Of a stretch of 64,000 nt of DNA, positions 11,576 to 22,577 are shown one piece after another. A program made the position numbers and the translations under genes. The stretch covers positions 246,875,218 to 246,939,217 of the forward strand of contig NC_081406.1 of assembly GCF_030272615.1 (NCBI RefSeq), in the 5' to 3' direction. The DNA comes from Cryptomeria japonica. Its lineage: Eukaryota > Streptophyta > Pinopsida > Cupressales > Cupressaceae. The notes beneath the pieces were generated by a model that made no database searches, was not told where the DNA came from, and saw nothing but the letters and a program-made list of their open reading frames with translations. Within the stretch, counting starts at the first letter, position 1. The number at the start of each line of letters is the position of its first letter.

Positions 11576-12915
11576 TCATCCACTCCTTAAAGGTTTGTCT
11601 AAAGAACCCTTTTTGAGGATCTTCTGCTGCAATCCTAAAACAAGTGGGGCTTTGTTACTCTTCACTAAACTTGAGGCCATTATAGTGGAAGGAGGAGTAG
11701 ACGCCATGACCACTGCACCTTTAGGGACCTGTGACTCACTAAGATCTTTGTTGTCTAGAACATGGGAAGGCAAATCCATAACCATTTGAACATCCTGTTG
11801 ATTCTCCAAAGATAGGGCCTGACCCTCTTTCTTGAAATCCCCATCCAGCACCTCATGCTAAAATTGGGCACCCAAGGACATTTCAACTGGAACTCCTTCC
11901 TCTTGGACCAAATCCTCTAGAACCTCAAACCTATTTAGCGTGACATCATTTTGCCTATCCAACCAAGTTCTCTTCTTTCCCTTGTCTTTATTTCGAGATT
12001 TCATAGGAATGAAGCCATCTTTATCAACATGACCATTAGGCATAGGGGCTTTCCCCTTATCTTCCCCAGAATAGAGTGAGGAGGGTCAGAAACAATCGGT
12101 TTAGAATATTTATTTCTGGGACATCTCCGCTGTAAATGACCATATTCATGACAAATTATACATCTTAATGGCAAGGTCTCATAGTCCAACTGTTGGATCC
12201 AAGAAGATGTCCCCAAACAAATTTCCATAGAGTCTGGCAAAGGATTATTTAAATCAACTTCTACACATATGAAAGTGTAGGAAATTACCTTTCGATCTTG
12301 AGTTTGTGAAGACAAACCCACAGGTTTACCAAGAAGTAGTGAGATTGAGTGAAGAATATCTTCTCTCCAGAACTCCAACGGAAGCCTTGGCAATCGAATC
12401 CACATGAGCACACGAGAGGGAAGCTCCTCAACAGAATTAAAGCCAATATGCCAAGGTTTGATAAAGAATCCCACCTAGTTCAAAAAATAAGGGTCACCCT
12501 CAAAATCATTGTTCCTGCCTGCCAGGTTGGAAAAAATAATCAGAAAATAGTTATTAGCTGCCATAAGTAGCTCCATGTCTCCTTCAGGATTCCAAACACT
12601 GCGTGCCCAAGACTTTAAAACTGGTATAGAGAGGTGAATACCGATGAATTTTCATATGAGAGCATGGTTACACCAATATTCAACATCCTCTAAAATTTGC
12701 TCAGGTTGAATAACCAGTATTGGATGATCTTGGGATCTCTCCAAATAACCATTCACCTTTTTCATGCAAAAAGGCTCTTTCGAAGAAGAAATGCCTACCC
12801 CTGATTGGGAATGACCAATGTGTTCCTTTCCATGTGCATGCATCAAATGAGACGGATCCACCATATCCAGATCTCCAAAGACCATCTGAGAAGAGGATAC
12901 TCCTCTATTCTCCAT
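11576..12915 (-). pseudogene. LINE-B ORF1 (DUF4283 and zinc knuckle)
   Basis: The start is the ATG at 12915 (MENRGVSSSQMVFGDLDMVD). A DUF4283-like core follows (VLKSWARSVWNPEGDMEL, NYFLIIFSNLAGRNND, then EELPSRVLMWIRLPRLPLEF and SLLLGKPVGLSSQTQ). A CCHC zinc knuckle, CIICHEYGHLQRRC, lies near 12110-12160. A Lys/Glu-rich tail ends at 11576. This matches the plant L1 ORF1 plan of an RNA-binding chaperone. One frame change near 12040 and stops near 12650 and 12475 break it. The plus-strand ORF 12720-13316 is a shadow. Confidence 0.8.
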
Positions 12916-13227
12916 GGATCCAGAGAAAATACCAAAAGAAGAAAAAGAAGAGGGGCAGAAAACCCAACCCCAAAACCCCACAAAACCCAATGACAATCAA
13001 GAGTAGAAGAAACAGAAAAGGGTTGCAAAAAAACCATGCAGCAGCCCAAAAAACCCAACCACGGGCAAGCAAAAAATTGACCCCCAACAAGCAAGAACCC
13101 CCCATGGATCGAAGCAAGCAGAGCGCAGGTCACAGGCTAGGGCACTTCATCCCTAGCACGACACCCACACACATGCAGATCCATCTCCCATATAAAGTAT
13201 CAAATGCCTATTTATTAAATATATTTG

Positions 13228-13240
13228 CCTCTTCTATGTT
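13228..13240. repeat. LINE-B target-site duplication, right copy
   Basis: CCTCTTCTATGTT, identical to 7238-7250. The interrupted LINE-A reading frame resumes immediately after it. Confidence 0.85.
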
Positions 13241-13356
13241 CAGACCACTTTGTTATCTCTATTATTATATTCCCAGCTTCATCACCATCCTTGCATCATT
13301 CGTCCTTTTAATTTGAAAGAATGTGGTTCAGACACTTGCATTTCCTTCGTCCTTTG
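13241..13356 (+). pseudogene. LINE-A ORF2, endonuclease end and linker
   Basis: Removing LINE-B joins ...DILPLLC (7250) to SDHFVISIIIFPASSPSLHH, restoring the SDH motif that closes an L1 endonuclease. The linker FERMWFRHLHFLRPL follows. It is cut at 13356 by the copia element and resumes at 28998 with CQWWVSVPPIIDTKMFQF. This fragment is too short to be called alone; its identity comes from the junctions. Confidence 0.75.
13352..13356. repeat. Copia-1 target-site duplication, left
   Basis: CTTTG, repeated at 28993-28997. Five bases is the length expected for a copia integrase. Confidence 0.8.
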
Positions 13357-14873
13357 TGATAGTTGTGATACTCAATGTAAGTATAGATTCCAATAGCTAA
13401 CAAGATGAGAGGGAGGGATGAATTATACAAACTTAATCTTCCATAAAAACAACAGATTCAACCTCGGTAACTTATACTTCAGCAATATAGCCAAAACTAC
13501 TAAACATGCAAACTTATGAACACATAATCATAGTAACACTCATAACACCAGATTTAACGTGGAAACCCAAATAGGGAAAAACCACTGTGGGATTTTGGAC
13601 CCACTAAGAAATATACTCTTCTAGAGTATGTTTGGTTAAAAGCAAATCCTGTTAAAGATTACAAACATATTGCTAGATGTGACCTGGTTAAGGGATTTCC
13701 CTCAAATCTGTTAGGATCTTCACTTTGTTAGAAGTGACCTTGTCAAAGGATTTCAAACACTCATTTAGAATGTTACCTTGCCAGAGGGTTTACATATAAG
13801 ACTGTTAAGTCCACTCGGTTAAGAGATTTTCTGTCACTTACAAAATAATAGTAATAAAAATCTATCTGCAACTTCACATCTAAAATGCTAAAGCAGATTC
13901 TTATTTGCTCAAAACAATCTAGTCATAAGACTTATCTTGTCCCTCTGCTGGGCTTTCTACTCTGTTATTCAAACAGGTCTTCAAGCTTCTGTGCTCGGTA
14001 ATCACTATGTAGCATCCATGTGCATACACTTGCCCGCATACATTATTTATCAACAATTCCCTATTTAGAAACAATTGCTAACCGCTAAATCTTCTTGATC
14101 ACATTTCCCATGATCAATCTTAGCCATCAGATCTTCAAACTTGACTAGGTTCAATGTATCCTTCGATCTGAAAACATTTTACCTTGCCTCAGGACTTGCA
14201 GTCCTTTCTTGGAGCTTGCACAAGGTTATTGCGGTTCAATCTATGTTGTAGATCTTCCTGCCAATTTTCCTTTGCCATAGATCCTTAACAAACTTCATGC
14301 ACGGCATAAAAATCATTTATACATCTCCAGCTAATCATTGTTCTTCATTAAATAATGTTTTTATCCATCCCATGTGCACTGTCATAGCTCGGTTGTAACT
14401 CGGTAAATACTAAACTTTACTCGGTAGACATTCTGCCTTCATTAACCGATATCGATAACCTTAGGGTTTACTGACTAGGTTCGTTGCTCGATGGCATAGT
14501 ATAGTATTAACCTTACAATCAACAACATATGTAGAATATCAAAACAATCTAACCATCATGATCTCATCATTGTCTAACTCGGTAATAGTTGCCCATTGAA
14601 TAACTTATTCCTCCCTTTATTCATCACATTCTTTCTGTGTCTTTTACTGACATCTTAATTCTCTTCAAATCAATCTTCTCAAGATATGGCAACATCATAC
14701 TGAATCAGATAATCAATCTCTTGACATCAATGACAAAATAATGTTATAAAGATAGTTATCATCCTTCTTCAGTTATATCAATAATCTTCAACTACCTTCT
14801 CAATATCCTTCATGAATATCAACAATCTCCTGATATTGAAATGCAAACAATCTTTCTTACTGTAATGCCAACA
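13357..14873 (-). repeat. Copia-1 3' LTR
   Basis: 1,517 bp. On the plus strand it runs TGATAGTTGTGATACTC to ATGCCAACA, so on its own strand it starts TGTTGGCATTA. It pairs with the 5' LTR at 27496-28992 with a few percent visible divergence. It retains about 18 bases near 14058 that the other LTR lacks, between short CAATT direct repeats. It contains no gene. Confidence 0.85.
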
Positions 14874-14886
14874 ATCTCCCCCTTTG
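14874..14886 (-). promoter_or_regulatory. Copia-1 polypurine tract
   Basis: On the minus strand this reads CAAAGGGGGAGAT, directly before the 3' LTR, where plus-strand DNA synthesis would be primed. Confidence 0.8.
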
Positions 14887-15389
14887 GCATTGATGGCAAA
14901 ACCAACAATTAAATGGTAGTACCAACAAGATATTCAAATTGATTCGGATTCAGATTGTTGTTAGACTTCTCCTGTTATCCTTGAGCTATTAAAATCTTCT
15001 GAAGTCTTCTCCCATTTCATTAGGCTTCTGAGCTATTGTCTTGCGTTTAGTCTTCTCCATTTTTATCTTCTCCTCCTGTCATTAGTCTTCTGTTAATCAT
15101 CATTCAGGGCTTTACCATGCAGTCAACCATTTAACCATTTAGTCTTCCAACCAAACCATTTAGTCTTCTCCCCCTTTGACAACAATGCCAAAAAGTAAAA
15201 GAATTAAATCATGATTTCTTCCTCTGTGAAGTTATTTGCCTTGTTGTGTAACATCTCAATCTCGATCAGAGTAACTAGTTCTATTCCCTTTTCCTGCACA
15301 ACTTTAGGTGACCTCCTAAAGTGCGTAAATCAGCATCAATCCACACATAATATTCTGTAGATTCATCGAATTGATGCTTTCACCGAACT
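14887..15389 (-). other. Copia-1 3' untranslated region
   Basis: About 500 bp between the end of pol and the polypurine tract. It holds repeated short blocks such as TTAGTCTTC and AACCATTTAGTCTTCC on the plus strand, and no ORF with a recognisable domain. Confidence 0.55.
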
Positions 15390-15992
15390 CGGTCAGTGAG
15401 TAGAAGATAGGGGTAGGACCCCTAACTTGCTTCTGAGATACTCAAAAGTGTCCCTTGGCAATGGCTTTGTGAAGATATCTGCTAATTGCTCCTTTGAACT
15501 GATATATTCCAACACAACTTTCTTCTCTTAAACTTCTTCTCTGAGATAGTGATACTTTATAGATATATGCTTTGTCTTAGAGTTCATCACTGCATTCTTT
15601 GAAATGTTAATGGCACTAGTATTATCATAGAATATAGTTACTGGCTCAGGAACTTTCTCATTTATACCTTCCAACAGTTGTTTGATCCATGCTATATTGG
15701 TACAATTCAATGTTGCAGCAACGTATTCAGCTTCTACTATTGACTGTGAGATACATCCTTGTTTCTTGCTAAGCCAACTTACTAGTCTTTCTCCTACAAA
15801 GAAAGCTCCACCACTTGTGCTTTTCTTATCGTTAATGTTGCCTGCCCAATCAGCATCAGTATAAATTTTTAAATCAAAATCATTTTTCTTTTCATATACT
15901 AAGCCATAATCTTCAATGCCTCTCAGGTATCTAAAAATTCTCTTGATTGTTGTCATATGTGTCTCCTTGGGATCTACAGAGAATCTTGCTAC
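15390..15992 (-). pseudogene. Copia-1 pol: RNase H and C-terminus
   Basis: The C-terminal copia polyprotein domain removes genomic RNA during reverse transcription. Visible motifs are KRIFRYLRGIEDYGLVY, IYTDADWAGNINDKKSTSG (catalytic Asp), SIVEAEYVAATLNCTNIAWI (catalytic Glu), IFYDNTSAINISKNAVMNSK (catalytic Asp) and KHISIKYHYLREEV. A premature TAA at 15528-15530 follows. The same frame then continues KKVVLEYISSKEQLADIFTK with the usual LPRDTFEYLRSKLGV ending. The first residues of the ORF beyond 15998 come from the inserted gypsy LTR and are not part of the protein. Confidence 0.85.
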
Positions 15993-15997
15993 AATAC
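15993..15997. repeat. Gag-only element target-site duplication, left
   Basis: AATAC, repeated at 23840-23844. It lies within the copia pol gene. Confidence 0.85.
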
Positions 15998-17190
15998 TGT
16001 AAAGCGGAAAAATCAAACCCTAGGTGTTTCCCCCACTCCAAGGAGAGAGAAGGGAGGTCACTAGGGTTGACGGTTTTCACTTAGGAGAGACTTTACATTC
16101 AAAAGAGGGGTTGAAACCCACAAGATCCAATCCCACACAATGCAAGACTGGATTCTAAATGAGTTTCAAGGGTTAAGACATCAAGGATACCCTCTTTTGT
16201 AAACAATGTAGATAGAATGATTGAACTAGGAATGCATGTAAAGTAAGAAAGATTCGCTTATAAACAAAGATAGGGATACGGGATGAAGCTACGGACCTGA
16301 AATTAGCAGTAAAATGTTGAGACGATGCTATCCTACAAATTTGAGCGAAATTTGACGAGACGATGGCGCCCGGAGTGCACACGGTCCTCCGAAAAATCCG
16401 TGAAACGAAGGTGGATCTGTTCGTCTCTGCACAAGGATTCCAAATCTTCAATTACAGCCATGTACCTGCAACCTACACACAGAAAAGAGAGGATGATTGG
16501 GGTGTTAGGGATTAGGGGTTTGCCTTTAGGTCAAACCCCGGTTTTGGAATTAACCAAGAAATGAGAATGCTGTAAATGTAAATGTTTGTAATGTAAACAA
16601 GTACTGACACCTTGTTGTAAGAATGTTTGTACTCTTACATGCGAAGGTGTAATGATGTTGTATGTTGTATGTTGTAGGTGATCTCCTCTTCAATGGTTGA
16701 ATACTTGTCTTGAATGCAACACCTAGCCTTGAATGGAGACTTAGAATACTCAATTGCTTGAAGGAATGCTTGAATGCTTGAATGTTTGAATGTTTGAATA
16801 TCGCTTCCGCGTCTTGCTCTTGCTTATTTTCTTCCTTTCTTTCTAGGAGAGGAAAATTAGTTTATATACTTGTCAATTAGGGTTAGGAGACTGATTTTTA
16901 CGACCTTAGGCCAACCTAGAAGCATTGTTTTCCAATTTGCAAATTTAAAGACCCGATGCCCAACAAGAGACCGGGCCCAAAATAGGGCCAGGGACCAGGG
17001 CGCTGGGCGCCATGGTCCCACCTCCCGGGACAGCAGGGTGCAAGGAGAGATCAGGCCAAGGTGCAGAAATATGCAGTTTTTGATGTCGTAAACAAGTTTC
17101 AGGGTCTCCATTCAGGTTCAACATTGCGCCACCATCGTGAAGACCCAAATGCGGTCGAAATTGCAAGTGTCACAATTTTAGGACGCTACA
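15998..17190 (-). repeat. Gag-only element 3' LTR
   Basis: 1,193 bp, TGTAAAGCGG to GACGCTACA on the plus strand. On its own strand it has a TATA-like GTATATAAA at 16861-16869, which puts transcription start near 16830 and the R/U5 region at 15998-16830. It holds GAATGCTTGAATGTTTGAAT-type short repeats near 16760-16800 and one copy of a GC-rich 31-bp unit near 16990-17020. Differences from the other LTR include several transitions and a 60-70 bp length change. Confidence 0.9.
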
Positions 17191-17204
17191 TTTAGCCCCC
17201 ACTT
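17191..17204 (-). promoter_or_regulatory. Gag-only element polypurine tract
   Basis: On the minus strand this reads AAGTGGGGGCTAAA, immediately upstream of the 3' LTR. Confidence 0.75.
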
Positions 17205-17944
17205 TAGCGGGAGTATAAGCATACGCCCATACTTCCGGTAAAGTACAAGGAAACAACATTGAAAGACTTTCACCATGTCAAGGAGGCAAGATACACCAAG
17301 CCCTCAGTGGACTAAGGATCTTATGACTTCGGTTGACAATGTAAAAGGGAAGATCACGAGGGAGAACCATGACTATCAGTAGTAAGGTTCCCTCACTATG
17401 AGTCATGTAAGAAAAATACCAAAAATTTTCAAGCCAAAGCTAAGTTCGCCAAGAAATTTTCAAGTATCTTGAAGAGATATGAACGGGGTGTATGCCCCCT
17501 ACGTTAAAGCGATCGCACACGCCTCATCGGGGGTGATTGCTTTAAGGTAGTGATACATATAAGAAATGGGAAGGGAAAGGAGCACGTTATCACAAGGATT
17601 TAGCCCCCAAGTGTGAGATAAAACCCAAGGATAATAGACACAAAACACAAAGCACAAGGTGACTTCGCTTTCCTTGGGGTCAGTATGTTGTATGATAATT
17701 CATGTATATCATATGTATGTATGCATAATTGTTCTTCATTCCCCAATCAAGGAAGGTCACCTAGAAGAAGGGAACACATGTGTCTTTTGAGTCAACATGA
17801 GAGAGACCAAAAGAGATCTCAATGCTTTGCATCGCCCTCAAGTAGACAACACTAAGGACAACAAATAGAAGAATGAGAGTAACACATAGAAGAAGTAACA
17901 AAAGAGATCAAGAGAGGAGGAGAGAGTCTGCTATGCTAATGTTA
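17205..17944 (-). other. Gag-only element 3' untranslated region
   Basis: About 740 bp between the polyprotein stop and the polypurine tract. I see no ORF, domain or reverse-transcriptase trace in any frame. Plus-strand CCCCCTACGTTAAAGCGATC and the nearby GGTGATTGCTTTAAGG pieces suggest a small imperfect inverted repeat near 17497-17548. Confidence 0.45.
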
Positions 17945-18823
17945 CTAGTCTAGCATGTCATCCACCCCCCGATCTTGCTGATCAATATTTCGGGAAGGTA
18001 GGAAACACGCTAGAGGAGGAACATCCAACACAGCAGATGGAGCTATCACAAGATCCAAACAAGGGCTATGTTCATGTTCCACGCCACGTTGTTCTTGTCT
18101 AGGAGCTAGGATAAGCGCTTTAGAAAATTCGTTAGATAAATGGTTATCAACATCAACATATTCATATTTACTATTAGAATGAACAAAAGTAACATTTTCA
18201 TCATGAATAACATTTTCATCTATATCATCATCAAGATTTATAAAAATAGGATCTTTAATTCGCACAGGATCAAGACCATCATGCATCTTATGTTTAGGAG
18301 ATTTTGGCTCCATTTTCGGCTGAAGAGAAAATGGAATAATATTGGCTGAAGGTGTTTTTGGGGGTTGCAAAGTTTGAGAAGCAGCTGCCTGAGCTCTAAG
18401 ATGACACTTTCGTCGGCGTTCACGTGCAGAACGATTTCATCTAGTCTTAGTAGGAAGTTGAGAAGATTGAGGAGGAGGAATGTTCTCATCCTTATCACTT
18501 GGGTGTTTAGGTTGTGGTCTCTTAGGTTGAATAATAGGAAAAGAGGAAGGTCTCTTCTCTCTATAAGAGGAAGCAGGAGGAACTGCTCCATATAAGGGAG
18601 GAATATTTGGTTTAGGAAGGAGACCAAGTCCATCATGATGAGGAGGTATAGGTCTACCTTTAGGAAGTTTATTAGTCATAGACGTAGTCACATCCATAGG
18701 GATGGGTTGGGAATCTTCTTGAGGAAAGACATTAGTTTTATCTTTCAAAGGAAGAACTTCCTTCTCAAGAATGATAGGAATATCAAGTTTGGGTGTTCTA
18801 GGTTCACTTAGAGATAGGATCAT
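17945..18823 (-). pseudogene. Gag-only element polyprotein, C-terminal tail
   Basis: This Pro/Lys-rich region follows the protease-like domain, with pieces such as LPKGRPIPPHHDGLGLLPKP and IQPKRPQPKHPSDKDENIPP. After a TGA at about 18437 comes an acidic end with INLDDDIDENVIHDENVTFV. I do not recognise a domain. In autonomous gypsy elements the reverse transcriptase would begin about here, and none of its motifs (LDLxxGY, YxDD) is present. The TGA fits a CGA codon mutated by C to T. Confidence 0.5.
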
Positions 18824-19369
18824 ATCTTTTTTCCACTTTTGATAAGATTTGAAAACATGATCACTTCACGGTGGAAGAGATTGGAATTGTTTAGGCAAAA
18901 AATAATCAATAGGAATGCTTGAAGTTCTTTCAACTCATTTAAAGAGACTATGATTGACAGTAACAATTTCACCATTGTGAGGAAATTTTAAACACTTGTG
19001 AATAGGAGAAGCAATAGCTTTCATGGAAGATAGCCAAGGATAGCCTAGCTTCACACGAAATTGTTCGGATGATGGAATAATAGCAAAGCTCACATCAAGG
19101 GATATGTTATGAACCTCAATAGGTATTGTAATAGAACCAATTGCAAGAGAAGAAAATGCATCAAATAATTTCACAACCACATTTGTTTTGTCATAGATCA
19201 CTTGATTCAATTGCAAAGTAAAAAGAAATTCTTCAGTAATGATATTAACCATACAAGAAGGATCAATAAGCACTCCACGGCAAGGTGTATTCTTGACTTT
19301 TGCAACTATATATAAAGGACCATCAGGTGCCCTGATAGTTTCACTAGAATCAAATGAGATGGAAGGTTC
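18824..19369 (-). pseudogene. Gag-only element protease-like domain
   Basis: A retropepsin-like fold is suggested by MLIDPSCMVNIITEEFLFTL, corresponding to the flap-side start of gypsy proteases (LIDxGSxxNII). Later segments FDAFSSLAIGSITIPIEV and VKLGYPWLSSMKAIASPIH match the ...LGRPWL... end of plant gypsy proteases. The catalytic Asp-(Ser/Thr)-Gly appears here as Asp-Pro-Ser, so activity is doubtful. It would process the Gag precursor. A stop separates it from gag near 19370. Confidence 0.6.
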
Positions 19370-19843
19370 TTAAGGGATTTTCTGCTGCTCTACAAAGTTA
19401 ATCACATTCGGAGTCATAGACACAAGACTATCAGGTGAGAAAGAGGAATCATTAGTCTCAATCACATTAGAGGTATGAGAAGGTAATGGATCAGTAAAAA
19501 TCTTAAGATTTTGGTTAGGAGGAGCTACAGATGTGTTGCCTTTATCATTCATACCAGAAACAGAGATAGTATTATTATCAATCAAATCTTGAATTTTACC
19601 CTTCAAAGCAAAACATTTTTCAATATCATGCCCAGGTTGACGATGAAATTGACAAAAAGATTTGTTATCAAAATAGGATGAATTAATCTTTGTAGGATCT
19701 ATTTGCCTTATAGGAGGGAGGGTAAGCACATTTTGTTCCAATAACTTATTCATAATACTATGCAATGATTCATTCAAAGGAGTAAACATTCTTTCTTTCT
19801 TGAAAAACTTAGAAATAGGAGGCACACCTGATGCTGCATTCAC
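19370..19843 (-). pseudogene. Gag-only element gag, C-terminal zinc-knuckle region
   Basis: This part has CQFHRQPGHDIEKCFALKGK, the CxFHxxxGHxxExCxxLK nucleocapsid signature of plant gypsy gags, followed by an IQDLIDN-like helix. It overlaps the preceding gag ORF by four bases in another frame, so a frameshift near 19840 splits what was one polyprotein. A TAA near 19370 separates it from the protease region. The homologous region of a second copy lies at 43820-44044. Confidence 0.7.
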
Positions 19844-20532
19844 ATTGTTGTTGATGATGTTTTCATTGAATTTAACGGGCTCTTTGTTTGGTTAATCTTC
19901 CCAAATGGTTGTTGACTACTATCACCTTTATCACTCGGAGCCATAGGATTTGCTTGTTCCATTTGACTCACAGTCAGTTGATAATTGTGAAGAGTTGCGC
20001 ACAACTGTTGGAAAGAAGTAAACTCAGAAAACAGAAGTTTTTCTCTAATATCTTTTTGTAAATTAGAAATAAAGATTCTTTGAATATCATTGTCAGGTAC
20101 TGGAAAAGAAATTTGAGCATACAAATGCTTATATCTACCAATGAAATCAGTCACTTTTTCTTTAACACCTTGTTTACAATGCATTAAATCAATCAAATTA
20201 ACTTTAGGACTTATATTGTTTTGAAATTGGTGAATAAAAGCATTTGCAAGTTGTTGGAAAGAAGTAATAGAATAAGAAGGCAACGAGCAATACCATTGTA
20301 GGGCTTTATCTCTTAATGTTCTAGTAAATAGTTTTGCAAGCAACCTTTGGTCATGAGCAAAATCGGTACATATTGTTTGAAAGGTCTTAACATGTGTTAG
20401 AGGATCACCCTTACCATTATAAAGCTCCAATTGCGGGATTTCAACATGTTTAGGGGGAATAGCTCGAACAATGTCAAGGGAAAGTGGGCTCGCAACATCA
20501 AATGTGGGCACACCAAACTTAGATTGATTCAT
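19840..20532 (-). pseudogene. Gag-only element gag core (Retrotrans_gag)
   Basis: This is a typical gypsy capsid domain: PQLELYNGKGDPLTHVKTFQ, RTLRDKALQWYCSLP, SFQQLANAFIHQFQNN, LMHCKQGVKEKVTDFIGRYK and IFISNLQKDIREKLLF. It forms the particle shell. The frame is continuous with the upstream N-terminal ORF except for one TAG (20545-20547, probably once CAG). A close homologue occurs at 54295-54579 (TRTLRDKSLQWFYSFPPRP). Confidence 0.85.
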
Positions 20533-20544
20533 AGAGGCAATTTG

Positions 20545-21393
20545 CTATTGTAAAGAAGAGACAGTTTGTGCAAGATTGTTAATGGTCGCTTCAGTCGAAG
20601 AATTCATATTAGACGTGTTAGATTGTGATGGAGGTATTATGTTATTGAAAGAAGGTATTGATTGAGAGTAAGGTGGTGGGACACTATGATAGTTAGTCAT
20701 AGGAGATGATTGGAAAGGAGGAACACTACAAGAAGGAATGGAATGGTTAAATGAATTGCCCCCTTGCATCATGTTTATTTGTGGAGATATAATAGGAACA
20801 CTCATTGAAGGACTGAATGAAGAAGTTGGATTGAATGAAGGAAGAGGGTTGATTGAAGAAGAAGGATTGCCCCCATGACTGGTGATCATAGGTGGAATGT
20901 CTTGTATTGAAGTAGTCATTATGTTTGATGTAAAAGTAGGTATACTAGCAATAGGAGTTGTCAAAGGAATAGAATGATTAACTTGAGTAGGAGGTTGTGT
21001 ATAACCTAAAGTCTCAGCACAATTCTTCATAGGCATCACATTCGAATCCACAATGTGTGCAATACTATGCAAAATATCAATTCCATTCTTATCACTTTGA
21101 ACCATACGTTTTAGACCCTCAATTAATGAAAGAGCTTGACTATCAGGGTTTTCTTGAGACATCCATTGTCGAAAATCATCAAATTGGTTATCCAATTTTG
21201 AAAGTTGTTCTACGGAAACCTCATGGAGAGCTTCTTCATCATTAAGAGGATTAGAGGAATTACCCATGTCCTCGTTAAAAAGGCCATTCAAATTAGGTTC
21301 CATCTCCTCAGTAATTACACATTGGAAGGACTTAATTCTAAGACTTCGTCTAACAGGAATAGTGTAAGTAGGGCTTATTGTTGTAAAACTCAT
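20545..21393 (-). pseudogene. Gag-only element gag N-terminus
   Basis: The polyprotein starts at the ATG at 21393 (MSFTTISPTYTIPVRRSLRI). An acidic, helical part (EALHEVSVEQLSKLDNQFDD) is followed by a long Ser/Pro/Asn-rich low-complexity segment (HGGNPSSSINPLPSFNPTSS and similar) and NNLAQTVSSLQ, then TAG. Low-complexity N-termini are usual in plant gypsy gags. The homologous N-terminus of another copy is at 54580-55073. The codons after the TAG are in frame with the capsid core. Confidence 0.7.
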
Positions 21394-22560
21394 GCACTAA
21401 AGAGAGAGAGAAGATTTTGAATTTTTAGAGGTAGCAAATTTCAATAAAATCAGCCAATCTCCTAGATTTAAGCTATTAAATACAATCAAGACAATCTCCC
21501 GAAATTTCAAAAAAAATGTCAGGGACCGTGGCGAATGGAGTGCACACGGTCCTCGCAACTTTTTTCAAAATTTTAGGGATGAAATTTATGATGATTTTAA
21601 AGCTAATCTGAAAAAATTGAGTGATTTTACGATCTATAGATAGGCCAAATTAAAGTTGCAATCTCAAAATTGAACCCTACCAAGATTGTTGAAAAATGCA
21701 AAATTTGAACTTTGAAAAAGAGAGGGAAACTGAAATTTTGAATTTTATGATTTTAGAGGGAATACTGAAAGCAATGCAAGCTTTGGAATTTAAAAGTTGA
21801 CTCAATTTCATGCAAAATTCAATTTTGAAAGTGGAAATCAAAGTTGCCGCAATTAAACACTTAATTTTAAAAGTCACAAACTGCAAAAATTTGAATAAAG
21901 CACTGAAATTTTGAATGAATGCCAACACACTTTTCAGATTTAAGACTATAAGAAACAATTTTGATACAAATTTCAATTTCAACAATTTTTGAATGATTAT
22001 AAGCCTTAATCCTAGCAATCACTAGACTAACTTTGACTTTAATTTTGAAAGTGTTAGAATTGATAAAATCAGCCAAAATTCTGGATTTTAGCAGAAAAAT
22101 ACAGTAAGATCTAACTCCCGAAATTTTGGAAAAAATGTCGGGGACGATGGCGCTCAGGGTGCACACGGTCCTCGCAACTTTTTTCAAAATTTTCAGGGAT
22201 GAAGGATATTGTGATTTTGTTGCGGAATCCAAAGTTACAGCTGATTTGGAGGTGTTTTGATCAATGAAATTATTAGTCAAAGGTTGAATCAAGAGGGTTT
22301 TAAAAATTAGGGTTTTGACACTTAACCACTTAATTTTCAAAATTAAAGCACAAATATGAATTAAGAATTTGCAATTGAAGGATAGATCTGAAACAATCAT
22401 TAACAATTAAACATTTCACAAGCTCAATTACTAAAAAGAAAATTTGAGGGTTTTTATGCAATTAACCTCTTAAAATTTGCAAAAGATCAAACATGGAAAT
22501 GTAATTAAGGAAGCAAAATTTTTCAGATCTAATCATGAATAATCAAAATTAGGATGTTCA
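21394..22560 (-). other. Gag-only element 5' leader
   Basis: A 1.2-kb untranslated leader lies between the primer-binding site and the gag ATG. It is AT-rich with many AAATTTTGAA-like blocks. It holds two copies, about 620 bp apart (21519-21590 and 22135-22207), of a roughly 70-bp unit containing GGAGTGCACACGGTCCTCG or a variant, then a run of T and CAAAATTTT. The ORFs in this region are low-complexity shadows. Confidence 0.55.
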
Positions 22561-22577
22561 CATCGGGTTCACCAAAA
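22561..22577 (-). promoter_or_regulatory. Gag-only element primer-binding region
   Basis: On the minus strand the LTR end ...CTTTACA is followed by TTTTGGTGAACCCGATG. TGGTGAACCCGATG begins with the TGG expected opposite a tRNA CCA end, but is not the initiator-Met sequence. I could not assign the tRNA. Confidence 0.5.

Larger units (their letters stand above)
7251..13227 (-). mobile_element. LINE-B: near full-length L1-type LINE
   Basis: A 5,977-bp minus-strand LINE is flanked by a perfect 13-bp duplication. In its own direction it has a 5' UTR (13227-12916), ORF1 (12915-11576), ORF2 with endonuclease, reverse transcriptase, zinc-binding region and RNase H (11480 to about 7820), a 3' UTR and a C5 T7 A7 end at 7251-7275. 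It inserted into the endonuclease gene of LINE-A in the opposite orientation. Both ORFs carry stops and frameshifts, so this copy cannot be active. Confidence 0.85.

Noticed and set aside
12720-13316. 198-residue plus-strand ORF
   Set aside because: Lies opposite LINE-B ORF1 and its 5' UTR; composition fits a shadow.
16325-17166. Short ORFs in the gag-only LTR, also present in the sister LTR
   Set aside because: Duplicated because the LTR is duplicated; no domain, and they overlap on both strands.
21677-22406. Minus-strand ORFs of 113 and 179 residues in the leader
   Set aside because: Low-complexity Ile/Lys/Phe-rich translations of AT-rich leader DNA on the element strand; no domain.
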